Assembly: GCA_016720395.1 (NCBI GenBank)
Contig: JADKKR010000004.1
Location: 124,001-188,000, forward strand
From: Geobacteraceae bacterium
Lineage (GTDB): Bacteria > Desulfobacterota > Desulfuromonadia > Geobacterales > Pseudopelobacteraceae
DNA: 64,000 nucleotides
Reading direction: 5' to 3'
Every line of letters begins with the position of its first letter. Within the stretch, counting starts at the first letter, position 1. The notes beneath the pieces were generated by a model. That model had not been told where the DNA came from. It saw only the letters and a list, made by a program, of their open reading frames with translations, and did not search any database. Of this stretch, positions 49,501 to 55,114 are shown one piece after another. The position numbers were made by a program, and so were the translations under genes.

Positions 49501-49679
49501 CAAAAGATCTGCAATTTGATATGTTCAAAGAGCTTGAATCGAATGAACTTGAGATAGTTCTAGCCCAAACGGATATGATCATCCATTTCACAACAGATCA
49601 TAGGTGTGATTTGCAAACTATTTTTGAGCAACCAGACGCAAATGAAGAATACATCATGATTGATGATGACCCAAGCTGA
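46527..49679 (+). CDS. Sacsin/HSP90-type ATPase with C-terminal Cys/His module
   Basis: A 1050-residue GHKL ATPase. The N-terminal Bergerat fold has the N box FIYELLQNAEDTGAS (Asn 45), the D-G region ITDIGEGTKSGDDD and the G2 loop IGRFGVGFKAVFAYS (96-109), as in sacsin N-terminal and related defence ATPases. The middle 800 residues are unrecognised. At about 939-990 a Cys/His module reads FCQICNNSLPF ... ALCPNHSAMFKH, like an HNH or zinc finger without a clear HNH active site. ATG 46527 has TAGGTGG upstream. The gene is the third of the SIR2 operon and is strongly A+T-rich. Confidence 0.78.
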   Translation: MSIIDEVRKDREDLARVLKKHTGIRKIVEDLYPDSAHFIYELLQNAEDTGASEACFALSKSALVFEHNGRPFDSKDIYAITDIGEGTKSGDDDKIGRFGVGFKAVFAYSETPHIWCPTFSFKITDLVLPHSITPVPGLGKITRFEFPFNNTKKDKSIAYKEVSDGLKELAETTLLFLTNLDLISWKIEPNISGEILRVKHSNNHFEVLKQSGGKTTNSSHYLKFENPVKGLDKQRVAVAYALEFIGTDQIFVSNKAISKQLKIVSAISGKVSVFFPAEKETSGLRFHLHAPFVPELSRASIKETPANIPLFIELAQLICNSLHEIRELGLLTADFLGVLPNPQDQIPARYECIRKAIVNEMNTKPLTPTHSKSHAPATQLYQCKASLKDLLIESDLKYLIDGSNKVPRWAISAPQKNSNADRFLNGLAITQWDIEDFVELIVSKASDEKQCLPTPPYVLHGPNSDFMKWLLSKSIEWNQQLYALLYKELEPENELYQLEDTNIVKISDGSFSKADKCYFPTDDCKHDDILPRVDINVYTSGKSKIQQANSRKFLEEIGVKEVGEAEQVEAILKQRYSNDSDSPDKKTHIKDINRFISLLDNEPNKAHMFKDYYIFHGNDDEWYQPNDFYLDSPFVSTGLSRYYDAIGDASSIIPLNKSYSKCGIDLNKFVIFAKAVGVHYSIQITKASCYQNPKVTYLVWQAPGRASTYEHNEDYQIDSIVKVIRNKSIDISRLIWKTISSSTKSWTKARYCKNYSQPYRYAPSQLAVILTNNEWIPQDNGQFVRPKDVSVKSLPKGFPIDKGWDWLKDIGFCENELKKEQELARLSEESRQRESLAKELGFDDENTLARALRFVSSLSSDEQDAILDEFERRKNQEFPERHSPDPERRADKVKKQAENDLEKTTDKRSRSVPIGLEDVKKEAEQYLRHQYTNSDGIMFCQICNNSLPFKLDNENFYFEKVEFISEINTRHHQNYLALCPNHSAMFKHVNNSKDLQFDMFKELESNELEIVLAQTDMIIHFTTDHRCDLQTIFEQPDANEEYIMIDDDPS

Positions 49680-49698
49680 CATAGAAGAATGTTTCTAG

Positions 49699-49830
49699 GC
49701 TCGCGCCTGTCTGTCAAAGAAAGATCGTATTGGTAGGAATCCTCAGACTGGTGAGAGTATCGTTATTGAGGCCAGGAGCGTATTGACCTTCAAACCAAGT
49801 GCAGTGCTTAAGTTTGCTGTCAACAAGTGA
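49699..49830 (+). pseudogene. Decayed HU/IHF fragment
   Basis: In one frame 43 codons read RIGRNPQTGESIVIEARSVL, then TFKPSAVLKFAVNK and TGA. GRNPQTGE and the terminal LK-AVN pattern are the DNA-gripping arm and last helix of the HU/IHF family. No start codon and no N-terminal half are present. The fragment lies 20 bases after the ATPase gene and was probably cut during an earlier island rearrangement. Confidence 0.75.
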
Positions 49831-49932
49831 CTGCTAGCATTTAATGATCAAGACTAAATAACCAAAATTAGTAGTTGGCCGGAACTAGTTAATAAAGAGT
49901 TGGGTGGATAACAAATTGTCTTGGAGGTACTT

Positions 49933-50409
49933 ATGAAGAAATTTACGATGCTTTTTTTGCTTTTCATGACTGCATGTAGTCAAACAGATCATTACATTAA
50001 TTCTTCTGGAGACATCAGAACCTGCAATGCCTCCTGGCATGAAGGAATAGGACACATACAAGCCAAGTCATATTTAAGAGATTGTAAAAGGACACAAATA
50101 GCTACTGGATATATACCTATCAATCTTGATGTAGGGCATACCGGTATTTTCCCAAATTCTGAATTCACAGAAAAAATGGGCTTTAAAATCGATCTAATAA
50201 TAAAAAATTCGCCTGCCGACAAAGCTGGAATTACAGCTGGCGATTATATACTGAAAGTAAATGACAACTTAATTGATGATTATCCTGAATTATTAAACGC
50301 AGTTGGTGGAGATGACTCAAAACAAGTAAAATTGGAAACTATTAAAAATGGCAATGTTGAAAGCTATGAACTTAAAAAGAGAATGATTGAAAAATATAAC
50401 CTCAGATAG
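49933..50409 (+). CDS. PDZ-domain lipoprotein
   Basis: A 158-residue protein with a lipoprotein signal: KKFTMLFLLFMTAC ending at Cys 15 (lipobox LFMTAC-like F-M-T-A-C). Residues about 75-150 form a PDZ domain: MGFKIDLIIKNSPADKAGIT then GDYILKVNDNLIDDYPELLN. PDZ domains of this kind bind C-terminal peptides; no protease domain is attached. ATG 49933 follows GGAGG. Strong A+T-rich codon use fits the neighbouring ATPase gene. Its role in the island is unknown. Confidence 0.72.
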   Translation: MKKFTMLFLLFMTACSQTDHYINSSGDIRTCNASWHEGIGHIQAKSYLRDCKRTQIATGYIPINLDVGHTGIFPNSEFTEKMGFKIDLIIKNSPADKAGITAGDYILKVNDNLIDDYPELLNAVGGDDSKQVKLETIKNGNVESYELKKRMIEKYNLR

Positions 50410-50485
50410 TTTAAACCGCTATAGGAAACAAGTTTCTTATATAGGGAAACCGTATATAACCGTGTTGAACTAAAGGAATAAAATC

Positions 50486-51040
50486 ATGTCATCAATTGAA
50501 ATCGGTGCACACATTATTACACCAAGGGCTGGCTATACTCATCACGGCATATATATCGGAGACAACTTAGTAATTCACTACTCTGGATTGGCGGTTGAGC
50601 TGTCAGCTGGGTCGATAGAAATAATTTCTCTCGAATCGTTTCAAAGTGGTCGAGAAGTTAAAGTTCGAAAATACAAAAATCCAAAGTACGGTGGTAAAAT
50701 TGCGGTTGATCGAGCAAAATCGCGACTTGGTGAAGATAAGTATGACTTACACGGAAATAACTGTGAACATTTCTGTACATGGGTAATCACTGGAGGCTCA
50801 AGTAGTCAGCAAGTTGAGCTAGCTGAAGATTTTATGGATATTGTTTTACCGGGCCAAACCATAAACACGTTATTAAAGACAAGGAAGCATACAATACAAG
50901 GAAGCGATGCGTGGGAGGTAGCCAAAGATGTTGGAGGCATTGGCGTGAAAGCGGCAATTGTAGCAACTGCACCAGTTGCGTTACCTGCGATTGTGATCTA
51001 CAAGCTTTTTAAATGGATATACAAGAGCGATAGCCATTGA
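50486..51040 (+). CDS. LRAT/NlpC-like acyltransferase-fold protein
   Basis: A 184-residue protein. The N-terminal catalytic domain shows the His motif YTHHGIYIGDN, and the Cys nucleophile in LHGNNCEHFCTWVI with the second His within the same NCEH motif, typical of the lecithin:retinol acyltransferase and NlpC/P60 circular permutants. The C-terminal 45 residues are hydrophobic (IGVKAAIVATAPVALPAIV), suggesting a membrane segment. Bacterial LRAT-like proteins act on lipids or as toxins; this one is unassigned. Start ATG 50486 has AAAGGAA upstream. Confidence 0.72.
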   Translation: MSSIEIGAHIITPRAGYTHHGIYIGDNLVIHYSGLAVELSAGSIEIISLESFQSGREVKVRKYKNPKYGGKIAVDRAKSRLGEDKYDLHGNNCEHFCTWVITGGSSSQQVELAEDFMDIVLPGQTINTLLKTRKHTIQGSDAWEVAKDVGGIGVKAAIVATAPVALPAIVIYKLFKWIYKSDSH

Positions 51041-51276
51041 CATTGTAAAAGCGGATTCTTTCTCATCAGGAACCCAACCGCAAAAAGTTTATGAAAACCG
51101 TACAAAAAGCATTGGTCGATGCAGTACTGTATCCTCTGTTTTACAAATAATGTTGGACGCGATTTTTTCAGTTTACCCCGGTGAATCTGGAAAAACTAGA
51201 GACATAACTGTACCCGTTGACGATAGTCTGTGTTGATCTGATATAGGCTTACATAAAAAGGAGCTGAAACAATCAA
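51041..51276. other. Intergenic stretch without recognisable gene
   Basis: The 236 bases before the first attC-like site contain only short open frames. One frame near 51,180 reads GESGKTRDITVPVDDSLC before a stop, which I could not attach to a family. It may be a remnant of a lost cassette gene. Confidence 0.4.
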
Positions 51277-51335
51277 TCCCAACAAGGCTTACGACCTGCC
51301 CGAAAACCCGGCAGGATAAAACCATGCCGTTAGGC
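51277..51335. repeat. attC-like site 1 (integron cassette recombination site)
   Basis: The outer arm TCCCAAC (51277-51283) faces GTTAGGC (51329-51335), the R'' and R' boxes of an attC site; GGC and GCC next to them pair as L boxes. The centre is a hairpin with CCTGCC and GGCAGG stems. Length about 59 bp fits a short attC. The next cassette gene starts at 51355. Confidence 0.55.
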
Positions 51336-51354
51336 TTAGGAGAAACAGCAAAAT

Positions 51355-51849
51355 ATGACATTTCAGCAGTGGTTTGCGAGATACCTTAATCAAGATGAAA
51401 GTCAGGTTAAGCATTTACTTGACGATGCGACAGCAATAAATTTTCTCATTGCTTGGTCAATTTTTGAATCCAAATGTTTTGGTGGATTCGCCAAAATTGA
51501 TTTGTTCTCTGCTTTCGCAAAGAGGCTAACTGAAAACCTCACTTTTGATTTCGATGCACTGAAGCAACCTGCATTACACTTTCATAACCGATATCAGGAC
51601 AAACAGCGCTATTGCAGCTTAATGCACAAGCAAAAGTCGGATAAGCTTACAGAGATTTTGGGGAAGGATTTCGGGGTGTTAAGTAACTACGAGATCACCC
51701 TCATTTTGCTCATCGTCATCTACCGTTTCAGAAATAATATTTTTCATGGGAACAAGGGTGTCGACTCATGGCTTTTCTATAGGGAGCAGATCGAATTATG
51801 CATCAATGCAATGCAGTTGCTCATCCCAATTGACCCTGAACCCGCATAG
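51355..51849 (+). CDS. HEPN-like cassette protein, unknown function
   Basis: A 164-residue protein without close family that I recognise. The region YRFRNNIFHGNKGVDSW carries R-x4-H (RNNIFH), the signature of HEPN RNase-like domains, within a helical fold. It follows an attC-like site, so it is a promoterless cassette that relies on upstream transcription or its own weak promoter. Cassettes commonly carry defence or toxin genes, and HEPN proteins are frequent among them. Function is inferred from one motif. Confidence 0.6.
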   Translation: MTFQQWFARYLNQDESQVKHLLDDATAINFLIAWSIFESKCFGGFAKIDLFSAFAKRLTENLTFDFDALKQPALHFHNRYQDKQRYCSLMHKQKSDKLTEILGKDFGVLSNYEITLILLIVIYRFRNNIFHGNKGVDSWLFYREQIELCINAMQLLIPIDPEPA

Positions 51850-51851
51850 CA

Positions 51852-51904
51852 CGCAGCTTGAAACGTATCGCTGAGGCTCACGGCTCAGTGGCCAAACGTT
51901 AGTC
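51852..51904. repeat. Possible degenerate attC-like site 2
   Basis: A 7-bp stem (CGCTGAG with CTCAGTG, one G-T pair) lies at 51869-51890 and is followed by GTTAGTC (51898-51904), an R'-like box, 14 bases before the next gene. The matching outer arm on the left is poor. It is accepted only because it falls where a cassette boundary is expected. Confidence 0.35.
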
Positions 51905-51917
51905 AACAGGCAACACA

Positions 51918-52394
51918 ATGGCGAAATTTCATAAATGCGAAATTGCGCGGCTACAGCTTGAAACGGCTGTAGACATTTTCTTGCGCGGCTTGGACCGGTC
52001 GTCTGTTATTACCCTCGCAGGCGCGGCAAGTGGAGTCCTCGACACCCTTGTGAAGAGGGCAGGCAAAGAGCCATTTATAGACTACGCTCGACGCGTTTAT
52101 CGAGAATTGGAGGGGTACACTCCAAAACGCAAATCTTATGCACATCACATTGACAAACGACTCGGAGTTATTGCTCATAAGCACTTGTCAAAGGACGATA
52201 GCGAAACAGTCGAATTAGACTTGGAGAAGCAAGCTGCCGACGCATTGGCTCGTGCGATAGCAGACTATGTTGCGTTGTATGGACAAGACGAACCATTTGT
52301 TCGGGCGTATTTACAGTGGTCTTGGGTCAACGCTGACGGCCCCGGCCTGATGGGAAAATTTGCTACTGTGCCTACCAAGATGAAGCCCAAATGA
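51918..52394 (+). CDS. Cassette protein, first of a tandem paralogous pair
   Basis: A 158-residue helical protein. It shares with the next gene the pattern L-E-x-A-V near the N-terminus, D-R-x-SVITLAGAA, a later charged LELE/EL-DLEK segment and a C-terminal A-x-YV-L-x-G-x-[DN]-x-FV-x-A-x-L block. No catalytic motif is recognised. Its stop overlaps the next ATG by four bases, so the two form one two-gene cassette. A matched or heteromeric pair is possible. Confidence 0.6.
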   Translation: MAKFHKCEIARLQLETAVDIFLRGLDRSSVITLAGAASGVLDTLVKRAGKEPFIDYARRVYRELEGYTPKRKSYAHHIDKRLGVIAHKHLSKDDSETVELDLEKQAADALARAIADYVALYGQDEPFVRAYLQWSWVNADGPGLMGKFATVPTKMKPK

Positions 52395-52876
52395 CGAACA
52401 AGGTTTATACCCGCCTCGAACTAGCAGCAAATCAACTTGAAGGAGCAGTTAGCCTATTTGTTGCTGGGCGCGATAGATTCTCCGTAATAACGCTTGCTGG
52501 TGCAGCAGACGTGATTCTATCCCGTATTCTCATCAACAAGGGACAAAAAAATTTCACCGAATCGGTTCTTATTTCAGAGATAGAGCAAGGTGGCACTGAC
52601 TTAACAAGAGAAGTGGTTGGCAAAGGAATTAACGACACCCTGTTCATCAACCACCTAAAACATATGGACGATGACGACGACGGTTACATCGACATTGAAC
52701 TGGAAGAGTGTGCACTCGCGGCAATCCTCAAAGCGCTGGCGAATTACGTAGTTCTAGCAGGACGTAATGATGCCTTTGTGCAGGCGTTTCTCGTTTGGGT
52801 GAAGCTGAATCTTGACCCAAAGATGTACAATGTTGACTGCGACCCAAATTGGGTGCCGCAAAAGTCGGAAGTATGA
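52391..52876 (+). CDS. Cassette protein, second of a tandem paralogous pair
   Basis: A 161-residue protein of the same fold as its upstream neighbour (RFSVITLAGAADVILSRIL; ALANYVVLAGRNDAFVQAFL). The two have diverged widely outside these blocks. No catalytic motif is seen. It ends 20 bases before an attC-like site, so the pair is bounded as one cassette. Function unknown. Confidence 0.6.
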   Translation: MTNKVYTRLELAANQLEGAVSLFVAGRDRFSVITLAGAADVILSRILINKGQKNFTESVLISEIEQGGTDLTREVVGKGINDTLFINHLKHMDDDDDGYIDIELEECALAAILKALANYVVLAGRNDAFVQAFLVWVKLNLDPKMYNVDCDPNWVPQKSEV

Positions 52877-52895
52877 CCTCAAAAGATTTGCAGGT

Positions 52896-52953
52896 CACTA
52901 ACCAGGCAATGGGCTGCCAAAAACCCTTCAGGGCAATGGCTGGCCCGTTAGGC
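52896..52953. repeat. attC-like site 3
   Basis: CACTAAC (52896-52902) faces GTTAGGC (52947-52953); next to these, CCAG pairs with CTGG with a CCC bulge on the right arm. The inner part has GGGCTGCC and a second GGGC-containing stem. The layout of boxes and bulge fits an attC site of 58 bp and the next frame starts eight bases later. Confidence 0.6.
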
Positions 52954-52960
52954 AATTAAA

Positions 52961-53170
52961 ATGGATAAGAAAATTTTATTAAATGATTTCGCGACCAGAA
53001 GCTTTAGGGATATTGCAGATCAAGAGTATATTGCAGCGCGTCTGTACGCGGGCGCCAAAAACCGCCGCCGGTGCGCCTCGAACACGTGGGCATGGTACAT
53101 AACTCAGGACCGTCTGTCTGTTTCATGCTTGCCTAGAGAGAAATACCGCACTTTGCTGCTTCATTCATAA
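52961..53170 (+). pseudogene. Truncated HEPN-like cassette gene
   Basis: The first 28 codons (LLNDFATRSFRDIADQEYIA then ARLYAG) resemble the start of HEPN-domain proteins, but the frame then runs into Arg/Cys-rich, unrelated sequence and stops after 69 codons. The gene was probably cut by the right end of the island. An attC-like site lies just upstream. Confidence 0.5.
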
Positions 53171-53260
53171 TTTCTTCCTACCTCTATTCATAATATTCAC
53201 TTGTATTAATCAACTATGGATATAAGTAAATATTAATCTTGTACCTAGATTTTTAATGAT

Positions 53261-53319
53261 TTGTACCGGTACAAGTCATAAAACGTCCCTTTCTCACTCA
53301 CTCACATTGGTTGTACCAT
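53261..53319 (-). repeat. Right-end recombinase-type repeats
   Basis: TTGTACCGGTACAA at 53261-53274 is a perfect palindrome, and GGTTGTACCAT at 53309-53319 is the inverted counterpart of the left-end word. A further CTTGTACC is at 53239-53246. The cluster lies 22-100 bases inside the right junction and probably holds the recombinase binding sites of this end. Confidence 0.6.
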
Positions 53320-53326
53320 AAAAGGG

Positions 53327-53914
53327 GTGCACGTAAAAATCGCCATTCTGACCCAGAACACCAGCTGGACCAACGTGGAAAAGGCGATCACAGCCCTCAA
53401 ACAGTCGGATATCATGTCTCCCCGGTCTCTGCATACCTGTGAATCGGAGTTGCTGGCCCGGCTCATTCGCCCTGCCGGTTACTTCAATGTCAAGAGCCTC
53501 CGGCTGAAGGATTTCACGGCCTGGCTGTTCCTTAACCACCAAGGCTCCCTGGAGCGGATGTTTACAGGAGACTGGCATGAACTTCGTACGCAACTGCTGC
53601 AGGTTCGCGGCATCGGCCCGGAAACCGCCGACTCAATCCTGCTGTATGCCGGTAATAAACCGAGCTTCGTGGTGGACTCCTATACCCGTCGTCTGTTCCT
53701 GCGCCTCGGTCTGCTTCAGGAGAAAGCCGGCTATGAAGATGTCCGGGCCTTCTTCATGAACAATCTGCCGGAAGACGTCGCGCTGTTCAATGAGTACCAC
53801 GCCCAGATCGTTCAGCAGTGCAAACACTTCTGCCGGACAAAGCCGCTCTGCACCAACTGCCCGCTGTGTGGTTCCTGTCCGGCGCGGCTCAACTCGATGT
53901 TTCAACACCGCTGA
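53327..53914 (+). pseudogene. Endonuclease III-like (HhH-GPD) gene, C-terminal fragment
   Basis: The glycosylase gene resumes at 53342 with AILTQNTSWTNVEKAI; the preceding frame from GTG 53327 comes from the island and may give a start. The helix-hairpin-helix LQVRGIGPETADSILLYAGN with the Asp in VVDSYTRRLF is complete, as is the 4Fe-4S loop CKHFCRTKPLCTNCPLCGSC. With the N-terminal 35 residues elsewhere, the product lacks helices needed for folding. Whether the GTG start produces any protein is unknown; without the N-terminus it is unlikely to be active. Confidence 0.9.
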
Positions 53915-54008
53915 CCTCAGCCGTCCGTAAATTTTAACTTGCATACCGGCCCGCAATTTGCTATTAATTAATAAACAAGACTTGCGAGGTCTTTTTAGGC
54001 CTCATTTG

Positions 54009-54048
54009 CCCTGGTAACTTCCCCTCCTAGTTACCAGGGGTGTTTTTT
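54009..54048 (+). terminator. Rho-independent terminator
   Basis: CCCTGGTAAC pairs with GTTACCAGGG as a 10-bp perfect stem with an 11-base loop, followed by GTGTTTTTT. It terminates the glycosylase transcript, separating it from folK. Confidence 0.88.
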
Positions 54049-54083
54049 ATAGGCAACTGTGCGGTTGACGCCATCCCTCCATT

Positions 54084-54588
54084 ATGTTTAATCTTGCGGT
54101 GCAAACGGATGCGTACATAGCCCCTCGGCTCCAACATGGGCGACCGCGAACTGAACCTGCTGCGAGCGGTGGCTGAAATCGGCCGGCTGACCGACTGCAA
54201 GGTCACGGGACTATCGTCTTTCTATGAGACCTCCCCCGTAGGCGTTACGGACCAGCCACTATTCTACAATGCTGTCCTGCGGCTCCGTACGCCTCTTTCC
54301 CCCCACGAACTTCTGGAGCGGCTCATCCATATCGAAACTCATATTTTCGGGCGCACCCGCACTACCCGCTGGGGGCCGCGACGTATCGACCTTGACCTGC
54401 TGCTCCATGGAACATCAACGATTTCCGACGAAAAGCTGAACGTGCCGCATCCGCGTATGGCCGAACGTAAATTTGTGCTGCAGCCGTTACACGACATTGC
54501 TCCTGATCTCGTCCACCCGTTGCTGAGCCGTACCGTTGCAGAACTGCTTACCGCATTACAATCCGACGAAATCGTGACGAAGATATGA
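54084..54588 (+). pseudogene. folK: HPPK (folate biosynthesis), one apparent frameshift
   Basis: 6-hydroxymethyl-7,8-dihydropterin pyrophosphokinase transfers pyrophosphate from ATP to the pterin in folate synthesis. Frame one reads TDAYIA up to the CCCC at 54121-54124; removing one C joins it to LGSNMGDRELNLLRAV, the family's N-terminal signature. The rest (FYETSPVGVTDQPLFYNAVL; the ATP/Mg site RWGPRRIDLDLLLHG; VPHPRMAERKFVLQPL) is complete. ATG 54084 or GTG 54099 is the start, giving about 165 residues. As an essential-type gene with clean conservation, a sequencing error is by far the best explanation. Confidence 0.88.
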
Positions 54589-54598
54589 CGGAGAGACC

Positions 54599-54862
54599 AT
54601 GATACGGCTGTTTGTCTGGCTGCTGCTCATCTACATAGGCTACCGGGTCGTCATTGCACTGTTCACCGCTAAGAAAACGGACGCTGTAAGTCACGGCCCG
54701 GCACCTGATGCCGCCACGACCCACCGCGACCCTGTCTGCGGGATGTATGTGTCTGAAGAGGATGCCGTAGTAGGAAGGCTTGACGGTCAGCGTCACTATT
54801 TCTGTTCCATGGCCTGCCTGGAAAAATTCAGTGAGCACCTGGAGCAGACTTCTCATACCTGA
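54599..54862 (+). CDS. Membrane-anchored YHS-domain protein
   Basis: An 87-residue protein with one N-terminal transmembrane helix (LFVWLLLIYIGYRVVIALF) and a C-terminal YHS-like metal-binding module: DPVCGMYVSEEDAV followed by HYFCSMACLEKF. YHS domains bind metals such as copper and are often attached to metal-trafficking proteins. The gene starts 10 bases after folK, with GGAGAG at 54590, and is probably co-transcribed. No partner is identified. Confidence 0.75.
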   Translation: MIRLFVWLLLIYIGYRVVIALFTAKKTDAVSHGPAPDAATTHRDPVCGMYVSEEDAVVGRLDGQRHYFCSMACLEKFSEHLEQTSHT

Positions 54863-54885
54863 CCCCGACTCGGGAACCGTGGTGG

Positions 54886-55085
54886 ATGAGATTTTCTGCA
54901 GAGAGCCCGTTCAAAAATTTCCGGCGTACCGATCCCGATACAACGGGATACGTGTTCAACTCGGCCCTGAACGGAGCCGATGTGGCCAGGATTCCCTATT
55001 CAGTCATGCTGCAGCTCTCAAACACCCCCTGACCGATGCCGGCATCAGGAAGTTCCTGGAAGACTGGCAGAACGTACCCAAATAA
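54886..55085 (+). pseudogene. Small conserved-looking gene before glgA, one apparent frameshift
   Basis: ATG 54886 opens RFSAESPFKNFRRTDPDTTG then LNGADVARIPYSVMLQLSNT; the frame ends early at TGA after CCCCC 55025-55029. With one more C it continues PLTDAGIRKFLEDWQNVPK to TAA at 55085, about 66 residues. Both parts have coding character and codon use of the host. No family is recognised. It may belong with the YHS gene or glgA. Confidence 0.5.
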
Positions 55086-55114
55086 ACGTGGTCATCCCGG
55101 TGACCGGAGCCTCA

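Larger units (their letters stand above)
23297..53341. mobile_element. Genomic island resembling a gamma-mobile-trio (GMT) element with defence cargo
   Basis: About 30 kb inserted inside an HhH-GPD glycosylase gene, between GGT at 23294-23296 and GCC at 53342-53344; joining these codons restores PFEVCVG-AILTQNTSW. The termini carry inverted ATGGTACAA words. The left end encodes two large tyrosine-recombinase-like proteins and a small partner, matching what I recall of GmtY/GmtZ/GmtX and, functionally, TnpA/TnpB/TnpC of Tn554. No phage structural, conjugation or DDE transposase genes are present. Cargo: type I restriction-modification, a SIR2-helicase-ATPase operon, PDZ and LRAT-like proteins and integron-like cassettes. 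The block is visibly A+T-richer than the host arms, which supports horizontal acquisition. Confidence 0.88.

Noticed and set aside
23297..53341. Island as prophage or conjugative element
   Set aside because: No capsid, tail, terminase, relaxase or type IV secretion genes are visible.
53327..53914. Calling the right glycosylase part as an intact gene
   Set aside because: The N-terminal 35 residues lie 30 kb away; the GTG start is in island sequence and the fold would lack its first helices.
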